The translations under genes were made by a program, and so were the position numbers. DNA of 64,000 nt from Torymus aiolomorphi. Its lineage: Eukaryota; Arthropoda; Insecta; Hymenoptera; Torymidae. The stretch's first letter is position 1, and every line of letters starts with the position of its first letter. Positions 43,050-55,473 of the stretch are shown here, one piece after another. The notes under the pieces are model-generated. The model did not search any database, had not been told where the DNA came from, and saw only the letters and a program-made list of their open reading frames with translations. The DNA lies in the NCBI GenBank assembly GCA_036365515.1, contig CM070873.1, forward strand, positions 73,620,529 to 73,684,528, in the 5' to 3' direction.

Positions 43050-44945
43050 AAAAATCCACAGTTTTCAAGAACGTGGGTAAAATAATTTGAATTCGCGCTG
43101 ATCCGGAGTGTGGAAGATTGCAGCGTGCGATGACATTAGTTCACGCAGCGCACCAGTGTATTAAACATTGGCAATCAAACACCGGTAGGGTGGATGCATT
43201 AAGCATCACCGCACTCCGGGGAAAACCAGCGTTGTTTACGTCGCGCGCCGATACACGACTCGGGCCGCGCAGAACGTAAACAAAGCACGCCTTTCCAGCA
43301 CACGAATTTTCGTACTGTGTGTTGGAGAGAGATAGACTACTCCGAATATTATAATCGGAGCAGAAATTATTTCGTGCGCGGCTGAATATTATTTCAGCTT
43401 AGGCGCTATTCGCGCGAGACTCAATACGCGATGCACATGTAACAACAGTGCGTCTTATATGCACTTAGTCTTTTGCAATATTGTTCGATTACGAGTTTTG
43501 AAAGCAACCTTGCAATAATAAGCGTTGATTAATTGCATGAATTTTGACACGCGTTATTGCAAAGTTAACAGGTTAACTGACATTGGTTTAAACAAATTAA
43601 CTTTTATTGTACTTAAAAATTAATAGGCTTTTTTTGTTTTGTCTACTCTTTCGGTAATTGGTTATCGACACCAATTTAAATTGAAGTAAATTAAAATTTG
43701 GAATTACTTTCAAATAATTAAATTTATTATTCAAATTAAATCAAAATTTGAATTATTATCGAAAAAATAAAAATTTGGTAACGCGAAATAATGCATGTGT
43801 GAACTCGCTGATCAAAACTCAGTAGCTAGACACACACAACTTAACTTGCAAACCGCGATACACAGCAGCGTGGAGACAGCAACAATAGATCGCTCGGGAA
43901 CTATTGTACCCCGACAGCGAGTAACGCGAGCGCCGAAAAGTCACCTAGCAGGCAGCTAGCGTAAACTTTAAAAATCAAATGCGACCTTTCGCAACGCCCT
44001 GCATTTAAGTCAGGTTGGAAAAGTTAAAAACATTTACCTTATTACCTATTAGCATATAAGACTGAATAACGAGCTATATTAAAATAGATGCTAAGTCAAA
44101 ATATTAGATTTAAGACAAGCGAAATAATTTAGAACTAATAGCAAGAACGCATAGACGTTCTAAACTATTTCAGAGAAATTCGGATCACAAAATTTATTTG
44201 AATAAAACAAAATTTTCTTTTCCTCTTCTCTATTATATTGAAGTATTAAGCATTCAATTAACTTTAATAAAATAACCTTTGGAAATTTAAGTTAAACCAA
44301 ATACTCTTCCAGTTAAAATCAAGACCCCAACAAAATACGCAGTTTAATAATTTATTTTTTTTTAAATATTATTATTATTCTACGTAATTTAGTAATAAAT
44401 TTTTTCCTTTTTGTTATAACAAAGAGATAAAATAATTTAATTGCGATCATTAATAAAATACTCTTGGAATTTATTTACCACCATTCACGCAAAATAAATT
44501 CATAGAAATTAAGAAGCGAAATTTATTCGTTATAATAAATTACTGAATGCGTATGTTGCAAGCGCAAATCTCAATGCGACACATTTAGACAAAGCACAAC
44601 CGACTACATACATCAGTTATATAAATTATTTCAATTTATTCCTTTTGGTTTCGCAACAAATTGTCTTTCGTGAATTCAAATTTTTTTGTTGTTAAATTAA
44701 TAAATAAGAAAACAAATAGAACTGGAAGAGGCTAAAATTTTCTTTTCTTTCTATATTTTTAATTTTTTCTTCTTTCCGAATTAAATAAGGAAACATTAAA
44801 ACATTCTCCTTAAAGATAAAAGAGAATTGACCAGTGATTAGCGCAAATAAAACTTAAAAACATCAAAGGTAATAAGTTAAAAAAATTAAAACTTTAAAAC
44901 CCGAATGTCTCCGCGAAGCGCATTAGGGATTTTCAGGTCAACAAC
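43050..44945 (+). other. Long non-coding leader of Gypsy A
   Basis: About 1.9 kb lies between the primer-binding site and the first gag ATG without a supportable frame. The first 1 kb is mixed composition and the second is AT-rich. Nothing matching a known RNA element was recognised by eye. Confidence 0.55.
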
Positions 44946-47220
44946 ATGTCACTCTTAGACGACGATACCTTCGAAGATACTATGGGGGTAGAAATCCAAG
45001 GCTAGATAATGAACCTGTCAGGTGATCCGCTCGACGATGCACTCGAAAAATTAGAATTTCTGAAAAGCAGCACACAGTTTGCAAAAGCGGATAGGTTATA
45101 TAGGCGATTGTGAGGTGACTATACGGCGAAAGATTTCAGGTGAGCAGAAGAAGCAGAAGACGAAGCAGAAGCATTCAACAGAAGAAACGGAAAACTGGAA
45201 ACTCTGGTACAAACTCTGCCGTTCGATGCACGTACACATGACGAGCTGACGGAAAGGCGTGAAGCTACGAGACGCACACACCACACGCAAAGAAGTCTCG
45301 CGTCAACGCCACCAGACCATGGTCATACACTGCTGGACCAAATGGACATGTCACTCACGGAGGTATAAGAAGACAACGCCGGCGCGACAGCGCTGACAAC
45401 AACCGCAGAGCAAATATGGACCGCGACGACGCAAAGTCAACAAGGACCGAGGCGAACGTCGCAGCAAGATATCCGTGAAGTGATAAACCTGGGAAAAGCG
45501 ATAGCCCAAGGTAAATTTCCAACGCCTATCACAACACAGTCAACGTGGGTAAACATGTTAACAACCACGACGACAACGGCGAGTAAACCGTGGCCAGTAC
45601 TGCGGGCACGTACACAATACATTCAGCCACGTAATCGGTTTTCACGACACGAACAGCAACTACAGCCGATGACCCTGTACAATGCACGCTCACAAACGGC
45701 AAAACATACACAATGCCAAGAGCAGTAGCATGCGAAATGATGAGAATACAAGGAATCGCAAAGGACGACGACCAAGAAATAAGGCAGCTGCAGGAGCAGA
45801 TGTCAGATCTGATAGCGAGCTCACGCCTGTACGCAATATCAAATAAAACGACACACAACGAAGCGAGCTCGCAAAAACATAAAACGGTGAACTTCCAGGA
45901 CACGTACAGATTCGAGTACCTCAATGAAGGAAGTACTCAAACGGACTCGCGCAACAGAGCGACGAACGCAAGTGCGGGACAGCCAAAACCTAGCAGCGCA
46001 AAACTTCACACAGCAAACGAATTATGCGAACGAGCGTGGTTCCGAACGACATCTTCAGCCTCATGCCCGCGACCGGCAAGAGTCTTGGGGGAGGTGGAGT
46101 CTTCCGAGTAACTCGCAAAGCAGATACTCGGGCGAAGGTACCACGCTCCATCAATCCATAAACGTGGACGTCGGCAGAACGGTGCGGCAGTGGAAACTGC
46201 AGTTGATTGGCGAGAAAGGCAGTAGCATCGAGAAATTCCTCGAGCGGGTTAATGAATGCTGTTCGCTCGCGCGTATAACAGACGAAGGTCTACTGAACGC
46301 CATGTCCGAGCTGACGTCTGGTGTGGCAAGGCATTGATGCCGCCAAGCTTGCAAAAATTGGCAAACTTGGGAAGATTTCTGCGGCGCCGCGCGTCGTTGC
46401 TATGGGGTTGACAAGCGATTCCAGTAACAACTCATCGGCGAGGCGCAAGTCCGCACCCAAGGCAGAGACGAACCTGTAAGGGATTTATTATATGCCTCCT
46501 TACGATTTTGAGTAAGTTCGAGGAGCCCTGGGATGATGAAAGGCAACTCGAGCATACATATAGAAATATTCTCCCCAGCCTCAAGCGCTTGGTGCCGCGG
46601 GAGAAAGTCACTGATATAGATGAGTTTGTAAAGCTTGCATGAGAAGTGGACGCGCTAAGAGAGGCGGAGAGGAGTTACAAACCTTCCCCGAACCCGGACG
46701 ACAGTCTGTTACCAGACGTAGCCTACAAGGGGCCAAAGTCGGCGAAAATGCAACCGCAGCGAGGCTAGAGTAGTCTGTCGACTTTAGCGAGTTGCGCGAC
46801 CCCGCAAGACAAGAATGAAAAATCCGTGTCGAGCGATGGCAAGCCGAGCCTAGTAGCGATGGCAGAACATTCGGCTCAGGGGCTCGACCAGCTGAGTAGC
46901 CAACTGCTAGACGAAAAGCTCGCCAAACTTAATTTGAGCAGGGACCGACCCTTGGGTCCTCCACCGACAAGCAGGAGCCCTCCCAAGAGGACAGGAGGGT
47001 ACCGCATTGGTGGACATAGTTTCCCCAACAAGCATAGGAAAAGCGCCCCGGCAAAAACAGCGAGATGAATTACGCGCCGCCAACTCCAACCAGTGACAAA
47101 AACGCCAACAACCAGCCCAGACCAAAAGAGCACGTGCGGTGCTGGGGTTGTCGCTGGCCAGACTATATTAAGCCGCATTGCCCGGAGTGCGCGGGAAAAG
47201 ACCGAGGGGGTGCGTAGATG
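44946..47220 (+). pseudogene. Gypsy A gag, several stops and shifts
   Basis: ATG 44946 begins MSLLDDDTFEDTMGVEIQG followed by an in-frame stop at 45003. The main open pieces are 45480-45728 (EVINLGKAIAQGKFPTPITT), 45713-46111 and 45924-46337 (RTVRQWKLQLIGEKGSSIEK, FLERVNECCSLARITDEGLL, a retrotransposon capsid pattern). A Pro/Lys-rich region and a late Cys/His cluster (CWGCRWPDYIKPHCPEC, about 47138-47190) replace a standard knuckle. The related minus-strand gag at 53917-55473 aligns through the whole capsid part. Gag forms the particle and binds RNA; this one is broken. Confidence 0.75.
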
Positions 47221-47299
47221 AGGTCCCTCTCGGCCTTTCAAAATCTGATGCGACCTCACCGGCGCCACCGTAAGGCGTCCAGGTGGCGTCCGTCGCAGC

Positions 47300-47867
47300 A
47301 ACCTCTACCGACTCGAAGGGAAATTTGAGTACCCCGTGTCAATCAGATTACCCACGATGATATTTACCCGTGGATCTGGGCGGCTTTCGCATACGTGCGC
47401 TCCACGATTTAGGTGCATCTCGCAACGCAGTAAGCCCGATTGGCTTGCAGTATGCGACCAAATGTGGCAAGAAAATTACACCGCACCGCGGAAGTGGTCC
47501 ACGCCTCGCCAACGGCAAGACTGCAGCGGTGCTGGGGCACGTAGACCTGCCCTTTGACGTAGCAGGTGTGCGCCATTACGTCCACGTGGTGATTCTCGAG
47601 GAATTGGATGCAGACTGTCTGCTTGGCGCCGACTTCATGCGAAAATTTAATGCTGTGCTGTGGCCGCGCGAAGCGACGCTTAGCATTGAAGGAGTTGTAG
47701 AGCGAATTCCGTTAGAATTAGCATCGCTCGCGCACGATGAAGCCGGCGCTATTCACCTCGCTTCGGTTGGCCTTGACGATGTTGACGACGCCCAACGGCG
47801 ACAGTTGCAAGAGTTGCTCGACCAACTGCTGCCCGCAAGTAACACGCCGTTAGGTTGCACCAGCTAG
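47300..47867 (+). pseudogene. Gypsy A aspartic protease
   Basis: The frame contains RIRALHDLGASRNAVSP, which is the protease active-site loop with Leu where Thr or Ser is usual (DLGAS for DTGAS). A hydrophobic segment and the second conserved motif LLGADFMRKFNAVL follow. A stop at 47865 (TAG) interrupts the passage to reverse transcriptase, where the sequence continues VEHNIEVSSTRPIKQKYYPV. The enzyme would process Gag-Pol. Confidence 0.75.
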
Positions 47868-48524
47868 GTCGAACACAATATCGAAGTCTCAAGCACTAGG
47901 CCCATAAAGCAGAAGTATTATCCTGTCTCGAAAAAGCTTGAGGAGAAAATGCACAGGCAAGTGCGAGAGATGCTCGAGGCGGGCATTATTGTCAAGTCGA
48001 CTAGTGAATGGTCGAGCCCAGTAGTGATGCACAGGAAAGCGAATCGCACGTATCGATTCTGCATCGATTATCGCAAGTTGAATGCGGTAATGGAGGCGAG
48101 CGCGTACCCTCACATGGACGCGATTTTACGCAAGCTCCAAGATGCACGATATATATCGACGATCGATCTGAGCAGCGCCTATGACCAAATTCCGTTGTGG
48201 AAGAAGGCGCAGATGCTAACCACGTTTATTGTTCCTGGAATGGGCCTCTTCGAATATACTCGAATGCCTTATGGGGTAGTGGACGGGCTAGTGACCTTTC
48301 AGAAGCTTTCGGACCGCGTCATCGGTCCGGAACTGGAACCTTATGCACTGTTCTATTTGGACGATATTATTGTCGTCACGGAGACATTTCAGGAACGCCT
48401 CAAGTGGCCGAGCGACGTTATCCAGCGCATTAAAGACGCAAGTCTCACGATTAACCGTGAGAAAAGCGAGTTCTGTTGCCGCGAGTTCAAGTTTCTCGGA
48501 GTCCTAGTTAACCGAGACATGTGA
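47868..48524 (+). pseudogene. Gypsy A reverse transcriptase
   Basis: After VEHNIEV the frame is open to 48524 and contains SSPVVMHRKANRTYRFCIDY, RKLNAVMEASAYPHMDAIL, STIDLSSAYDQIPL, FEYTRMPYGVVDGLVTFQKL and the active site FYLDDIIVVTETF (YLDD at 48354-48365), then FKFLGVLVNRDM. GLV replaces the usual GLxN/AP context. A frameshift at 48524 separates it from RNase H. The polymerase domain itself looks complete in one frame. Confidence 0.85.
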
Positions 48525-49159
48525 ATGATGTGAGCGACGGTTTTAAGCCTGTCCCGCACAAGATTGCTCCAATTCTGGAATATCCGGGACCGAAGAACCT
48601 CAAACAGTTGAGAACGTTCCTTGGTATGGCATCGTGGTACGGCAAGTTCTTACCCGATTTCGCAACGATCGCAGAACCGCTCACTCAGCTAACCAAGCAC
48701 AACGTTGCATATGTGTGGAGGGACGCGGAGCGATCCGCATTTGAGTACATTAAAGCTCTCATTGCGTCCGCCCCGGTATTACACCGGCCGTCGTTTGAAC
48801 ATCAGTTCGTAAGTCAAACGGATGCGAGTGATACTGGCCTTGGAGCGGTACTCACGCAGACAATCGACGACGAAGAGCGGGTTTTATGCTTCGCAACCCG
48901 CACGATTACTCCGGCCGAACGGAATTATTTCATTACGGAACGCGAATGCCTCGCAGTTTTGTGGGCGATACGCAAGTTTCGTGCCTATGTCGAAGGCTAT
49001 CACTTTAAAGTGATAACGGACCATAGTAGTCTGAAATGGTTATGCAATTTGCATAATCCCACCAGACGCTTAGCGCGGTTGGCGCTTGAAATGCAAGCGT
49101 ATGACTACAACGTCGACCATCGTAAGGATTCATTGAAGCATGTACCTGACGCACTCTGA
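48525..49159 (+). pseudogene. Gypsy A connection and RNase H
   Basis: The frame carries the thumb/connection (LKQLRTFLGMASWYGKFLPD, AEPLTQLTKHNVAYVWRDAE) and an RNase H with all four acidic residues in place: QTDASDTGLGAVL, ITERECLAVLWAI, VITDHSSLKWL and HVPDAL. It degrades template RNA during reverse transcription. It ends at a TGA at 49157, before the integrase. Confidence 0.85.
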
Positions 49160-49162
49160 CGT

Positions 49163-50706
49163 ATGTGTGAGGACGAGGAAGCGCCAGACCTCGCGGCAGT
49201 GGATATCTCCGAAGAGACAGACGAAGCCTGGTACAAACGCATGGTCACCGCCGTCGGACAAAATCCTGATGACTACCCTTGTTGGAAGATAGTTCACGAG
49301 CGTCTCTACAGCTACCGTCTGAATCCTGCTGTCGAAGATTTGCTCGAGGATGAGGACGCTTGGAAACTAGTTTTGCCAGTAGAGAAGCGCGAGAAAGCGA
49401 TGCAAGAGAGCCACACAGAACCTACTGCGGGCCACTTAGGCCGAGCATGCGCGTGTCACGCTCTATTATTACTGGTCTTCCCTGTGCAAAGATGTCGTTG
49501 ACTTTGTGCGGAACTGCTTGATTTGTCAGCAGTGCAAAGTGCAGCAGACAGTGCCGGCAGGCCTCATGGGTAGCCACCGCGAATTACGCTCGTGGCAAAT
49601 TGTCGCAGGAGACATTATGGGACCTTTCCCCAAGTCCGCTCGAGGTTTCGAGTACCTGCTGATTTTCCTAGACTTATTTACTAGGTGGACGACGTATTCG
49701 ATTGATGAGACATCATTCAGCGAATACGTGCCGATTCGCAAGGCCACGCCCGTACCATCCAAAAGGAACTGGAACAGCGAATCTTCATGGGTTTTGGAGT
49801 ACCCCAAGCTTTTCACTCCGACAATGGAACGGAGTTCAAGAACAGGGCTCTTGACTCCTACCTACATAAGTAAAGAGTTGTGCATACGACGATTCCCCCG
49901 TATCACGCGCAGGTGAATTGTGTGGAGTGGATGAACCAGACAGTGAAAACCATGATCACCGCGTTCCTCGAAGAAAACCACAAGGATTAGAATTCATATA
50001 TCCCCGTACTAATGTTCGCGTACAACACTGCGACTCAGGAGTCGACGGGATCGAGCCTAGCTTTCCTGAACATGAGCCGGCAACCGACTCCACTCGTTTT
50101 CTTGAAACGTCGCGAAGAGCGCGCAGCATAAGAGCTCGAAGAAGCAGCCGAGATCGAGCGCAGGCGCACGTGGTTCCAGAAGTTGCAAGATGTGTAACAA
50201 TCCGCTGCGAAGAATGCTTCAGCAGTGCAACAGCGACAGTCTCAATATTATAATGCGTTACATCGCCATGTTCACTTCGGGGTAAAGGACAAGGTGTGGA
50301 AGCGAAATCGCATCCTGTCCTCCGCAGCCCAAGGCATAGCGACGAAATTTGCGCCGAAGTACGCGGGCCCGTACATAATATCAGCCAGGCTAGGCTCGAA
50401 TATGTATAAGCTGTAAGACCTTGATGGGAAAGACTGCGGCAAGTCCACGTGGAAGACCTTAAACCCTACCACGAAAAGGTTAATCTGACTGTGGAAGTAG
50501 GGAGTTCAACTGACGTTAACGCGGCACGCGATGACCAGGCTGGTGACGATCCCGACAACGATGGATCTCTCAATGACCTGGCGAGCGAGCAGCAGCCCGC
50601 ACCCCGCAAGCGGGGAAGACCACGCAAAGCACGGTTGGTGGTATCGCGAACCACACGTCATAGTGGCCCAGGCGAGCAAGCGCTTGCAAGTAACGGCAGA
50701 CGCTGA
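49163..50706 (+). pseudogene. Gypsy A integrase, multiple breaks, AT-hook-like tail
   Basis: The zinc-binding part is split by a frameshift near 49440 (HTEPTAGHLGRA, then NCLICQQCKVQQTVPAG). The core starts IVAGDIMGPFPKSARGFEYL with the first D. The second lies in SDNGTEF (about 49818, shifted frame) and the E region near 49925 (VEWMNQTVKTM). Several in-frame stops occur between 49900 and 50220. The C-terminal segment 50225-50706 has GVKDKVWKRNRILS and PKYAGPYIISARLG, and ends with an AT-hook-like RKRGRPRKARLV. Integrase inserts the cDNA; this one is dead. Confidence 0.8.
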
Positions 50707-51060
50707 CGAGCGAAAGCCGCTACCACTCGCAACAAACGCAAGCGCAATGCCACCCCGAAGCCGCGGACGGTCTAAAGGCTCTCGAAACGCAGCCCAACAT
50801 ACGCGTGCCGCAATGCGCCGAGCATGTCACTAACCATCTAAGCTCACGTCTCATCATTGAACATAGTGACCAACTCTTTTCCGCGATGGAGCAAATCATC
50901 CAGTGATAAGCCAATAAGCGCCCGCTCAATGCACGAAGGATCGCGATGCCGTCAGACCGCGGGCCTGCGAACCACTAGAGCGACGAAGCCCGGCAAGACG
51001 CACGTGAGTGCCTTGGACCTTGTAGAGCCAGAACGTACTATAGGACCAAATAAAAATAGT

Positions 51061-51069
51061 AAAAGGGAA
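51061..51069 (+). other. Polypurine tract candidate of Gypsy A
   Basis: aaaagggaa lies about 20-30 bp before the start of clear 3' LTR similarity. It is the only purine run in the right place. Confidence 0.45.
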
Positions 51070-51087
51070 CCCGAGTTGCTTACCCTT

Positions 51088-51355
51088 TTCTAAGAGAGAG
51101 TCTAAATGTGTCTCGTATGGGATAGCGCCCGCACTTCTTGCTTTGCCAGAAAGTAGAGAGTAACCCGAGAGTATCGCGACGTGTGTTCCCCGTGTGAGAA
51201 TGCTAGTGTGTGTCTGTTGGTGCGCACTCTGCCACGACTTCGTGGCCATCTCCAGCCTCCCATAGGCAATCGAGAGCGACCTACGCATCAGGTGCTGGTG
51301 CGAGAGTGCGACCGGCGACAGCGATACCACGCAACCATTGTAAGTGCTGGCTCGA

Positions 51356-51406
<51 letters not shown>

Positions 51407-51693
51407 TTCTCTCTCTCGCTCTCTCTCTCTAACTCGTGGCGACTCGGGCTTCCTTTACGCGCCCGTTGACCGCATATCGCTATATGTGTTCCCCCTTTTC
51501 CTATCAGTGCAATAAAGGCCATACGGACTTTACCTATTTCTCGCGACTAGTTATTTACTCTACCCCATAATTATTCAATCTTTAATATTCGTATGCGATG
51601 TGCATTGCACGAAGCGCGCTAGCCTCGCCGCCGCATGCACTATTTGTAACAGGATAATTGCTGAGCAGCCAGGGAATTAATTTATCCGTTACA
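51088..51693 (+). repeat. 3' LTR of Gypsy A with a CT array
   Basis: Aligns with 42480-43034. A (CT)n run at 51358-51430 takes the place of a short actctctctttttct in the 5' LTR, whereas the large GA array of the 5' LTR is lacking. Contains AATAAA at about 51510 and ends CCGTTACA at 51693. The start is uncertain by up to 20 bp. Confidence 0.8.
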
Positions 51694-51844
51694 GATTATG
51701 GTGACCTTAAAAAATATTAATAGTTAAAGAAGCTTTTATTAAACTTAATAAATGAAAAATTGGAACATTTTTAGAATTACTTTTAGTATATTTTTCATAT
51801 TGATTCTAGCAAAGAAAAAAGTTTAAAAAAGTAGTCTTATCAAC
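51694..51844. other. Spacer between two tail-to-tail Gypsy elements
   Basis: 151 bp of AT-rich DNA. Its first bases (gattatggtgaccttaaaaa) loosely resemble the primer-binding site and following bases of Gypsy A (aattggcgaccctcgaaaaa). No gene. Confidence 0.5.
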
Positions 51845-52410
51845 TGTAACGGACTCTTTGCTCCTGATACAAATATATGATTATTTATGCGAGAACGTGT
51901 GAGGTGAGCGTGAATAATAACGCTATCAAGTGCAGTCACACTAATTAAATTTTATTGAGCGAAACTAGAAATGGTACAAAACAAGTGTATGGAGGAGCGG
52001 AGCCGCGAAGTTTGCCCGCCGAGGCTTTTGGTGGGCGAGTGAGAGAGAGAGAGAGAGAGAGAAAGAGGCGTGATTGAAAAGGCACAGTGACGACGCCGCC
52101 GGTGTCTCGGACGGCTTGCTCGTAGGCTTGCACGCTTTCTTGCCGCTAGCAAGCTGTAGCGACGACCACACGGTTCTCGGGATCAGCGGAAACGCACCGC
52201 ACTCAAGAACCCGGGGACACTTTACTTATGGCGAAGTGAGGACGCAGTACGGCTCCTTTCGGAACTGTAGCCGAATCGCACGATAATCCGGGGGGGGGGG
52301 GATTTTCCCAGTCGCAATTACGGGAAAGAATCGTCGAACTCGTGTTTGCGCTTCTGAGGTCAGAACAGTACTAGTTAGTGCGCGCTCTCTGCGCCCCGCG
52401 AGAATGTCCC

Positions 52411-52448
<38 letters not shown>

Positions 52449-52573
52449 TCCACTCACCCTGTAGCAAGTGCTTCCCTCGCGCTCTCAGCACCTGTAACAG
52501 GACTATGATATACATGTGAATGATATGAACGACGGGAGAGAGTTATCCGACGGATAAGAAATTATCCGTCACA
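51845..52573 (-). mobile_element. Gypsy-type LTR, family B copy 2
   Basis: On the minus strand it starts TGTGACGGATAATTTCT after a purine-rich tract (ctgggggaggggtg) and ends TCCGTTACA; the ends are inverted repeats of each other. It carries GA (52041-52061), G12 (52290-52301) and CT (52412-52443) runs. It aligns with 29630-30358. The internal region to its right includes a further CT run (52622-52690). Confidence 0.75.
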
Positions 52574-52622
52574 CACCCCTCCCCCAGACGCTGGCTGCTG
52601 GCCGGCGTGCAGACTCGACCTT

Positions 52623-52692
<70 letters not shown>

Positions 52693-53916
52693 TGTCGGCA
52701 TGCAAAATACAAGAACAATAAAACTGAAGAAAAGATAAAAGAAAGCATCCAACGAAAGAAAAAAAAATAAAAGGAGATGAAGTTAAAGTTATAAGGGGTA
52801 GAGAAGTAACTGCCCATAAAAAAACTCGGCAGTGACCAAAATTTACTATTTATTATAGTTATTAGCGCAACTCTCTTCCGGTATATGTGTACTGTTACGT
52901 CGTGGCCTTTAGTGTGAGTAATAAAAAGAACTCAACTGAAATAACATTGACGTATATTTGGATACTGCGCCGATTTTTTACTGAATACTAGAAGAGAAAG
53001 AAAAAAGCGATTTTACTCCAAAACTTGAGAAAAATCCTCCGACCTCCTGGTTTGCAGTTGGCGGGCGCGTGTGTCGAGCGAGGCTCAGAGGGTCTTATGC
53101 CTATTATTCCGTTAGCTGCAACTCCACGCGATTGATCGCCTGACGGGTTGGAGGTCCACCCCTAATGGAAGGGAAGGTGTGTTGATCTCCTCCTTCAAAT
53201 CCCACTGGATGATGTACTCGGGATGGCTGTAGGCAGTACGCGTACGTCTACCTTGAGCCGCTGTGATTCCGAAGGCAAGGTTCTGAAGCGCGGTGGTAGA
53301 AAATATTATCGGCGCTCACGCACAAACTGATCTCACTGTAGGTTTATAGTGCAATGCGCGGTAGTGAAATTAGCAAAATTCTTTTATCAAAAATTCATCA
53401 AATCTCGAAATTCGTAGTTCGGAAAATAATTAATTGTGGTAAAGTAATTATTTATTCAAAATTCGAAGAAAACTAAATGTTTCAAACTGACAAAATTCGG
53501 ATATTCCCTTACATACTTGTTTTAAGAAAAAAGAAGAAGGGAACCGAAATTATTTAGGGTTTGTAGGTGAAATAATCGAAATTACACATGTAATTTTGAG
53601 TGAAAAAAAGAGATTCAAGAAAAATGAACACTATTTATTAAAAATTCGAAAACACACAATTTTAATACGCAAATCTTTGGCAGATCCTCGGTTTCTTACG
53701 GTATAAAAATTGGTTATTTAAAATAGCAGAATGACGACGCAAAGTGATTAAAAATTACGCGAAACAGATTCAAGTAAAAAAAAAAAGAACAATCTACTGC
53801 TCTCGGAGTTCGGACGAGGTCTGCCTGCACAGCGCACCACGCTGCTCGTCGGGGACCTCTCCCCCAAGGAGCAGATTCTTCTGGTTGGTTGCTGGTGGCG
53901 TGCTGTAGTTCGTTCA
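52574..53916 (-). other. Internal region of LTR element B without recognisable pol
   Basis: 52574-52870 matches 30359-30595 at the other family B locus. The rest has no domain I can name. Protease, polymerase and integrase, expected between gag and the 3' LTR, are missing, so this element is internally deleted. Confidence 0.5.
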
Positions 53917-55473
53917 TTAGTTGAGAAGGATCGTGGGAGAGTGCGTTTGGTCTGCAGGGGATTGTGCTGTGACAGCCGCTAGGCTTGTCTTCTGCACTGC
54001 GTTATCCGCTTTGAGCCCTTTATCATGCGGGTTAGCGCTCTCCGCTATGGCGGCCAAGCTGCTCTTATTGGGAGGCAGTCGCGGTTTTTTCGAGTTAGCG
54101 GGGCTTTGATAGACCACCTCTGGCATTATGCACGATTTTGGGTTTGGCGGCTCTTTGAAGTTCTGCTCAACCTCCAGCTGTGCTTCTACTTCTCGAGCTA
54201 GTTCAATGAGCTTATTGATGCCCATGATTTTTTTTTGTCTGACTTTAAACTGTAGCCGCGGAAGTATGTTGTTATAGAGGAGTTCTAGTTGTCTCTCCTC
54301 GGTCCATGGTCTGTCGAATTTGCTCAGAATATCTCGTAAGTAAACGATATAGTTGCGCACTGGCTCGTCTCTACCTTGCGTACGCGATTCCGCTTCTTTG
54401 CGTAATCGTCGCTGGAATCTTCTGTCGACTCCATAGAATCTACGTGCGTCTTCGCAGAAATCTTGCCACGATTGCCATTTTTGGCGCTCTTGACAGCACC
54501 AATGGCGCACTACGCCAGACGTGAGTTCTATCATGGTATTTAGCACATCTTCGTCATTGATATATGGCGCTAGTGCTCTGCACTCACTGATGCGTTCTAT
54601 GAACTCTTCGATATTGCTACACTCTGCACCTGAGAACTTCAGTTTCCACTGCCTAACTGTTCATGCGATATCTACGGTCGAAGGATGTTGGAGCGTGCTG
54701 GTTCCAGCCGAGTATCTGCTTTGCGATAGACTCTGTTGGTTCCCCCTTCCCCCAGGCTCTTGCCGTCCGGGAAGATTAGCTTGAGGCTGCGAAGGAGCAT
54801 GCGTCTGTGTCGGTACACGCAGAGGACTGTAAGGTGTCGCCTCAGCATTTAGTGCAGTTTCGTGCTGCCTATTTGCGTTTAGCGCTGCGCTTTACTCGTT
54901 AGCTTGCGAGCTTACCTCTTGCAGGTATTGCATTGAAAACGTGTCCCTGAAGTTCACCGTTTTCTATTTATGAGGAGCTGCGCTATTTTGCATATTTAAA
55001 TGCGTTCGCGTGCTCGATATGAGTTGGCTCATCTGAATTTTTAGCTCCGATATTTCTTTGCAATACTCCTGCATTAAAGCTTGCATTTGCACCATCTACA
55101 TGGCCGCTACTCTCGGTACTTCGTAGGTACAACCATCGGTGAAGGTGCACTTTACGAAGTCATCCGGCCGGTGGTTTAGTTTTGTCGTAAATACTAATCG
55201 AGGGGCGCTATGCACTGTATTGGTCCTTCGGGTATTCGCTACGGTGGTTGTTGACGTTACTGTCGTCGTTGTCCCATACCACCCACATGATACTGTGGTT
55301 ACTGATGATGGAAGCTCACCGTTTGCGATGGCTTTGCCTAGTCTTATGGCCTCTCTTATTTACTCGTTTGGCACGAGCGCTGTCATGCCTTCTCTCCGCC
55401 CTTGCTCGGTGTCTTGCAGTTGTTCGCTTGATACTGGCAAATCGGTTGCGTTCGCCGCGCCAGTCAGAGACAT
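53917..55473 (-). pseudogene. Gypsy B gag, decayed, related to Gypsy A gag
   Basis: The minus-strand frame 54546-53917 includes LNTMIELTSGVVRHWCCQER, FCEDARRFYGVDRRFQRRLR, QGRDEPVRNYIVYLRDILSK and a C-terminal basic, proline-rich part. Upstream pieces to 55473 include IREAIRLGKAIANGELPSSV, FVKCTFTDGCTYEVPRVAAM, KTVNFRDTFSMQYLQEV and TVRQWKLKFSGAECSNIEEF in the same order as Gypsy A, with several stops. It is the capsid domain of a Retrotrans_gag-type protein. No zinc knuckle remains. It probably belongs to the element whose 3' LTR is at 51845-52573. Confidence 0.75.

Noticed and set aside
46876..47301. 141-codon minus-strand frame
   Set aside because: Shadow of Gypsy A gag on the opposite strand.
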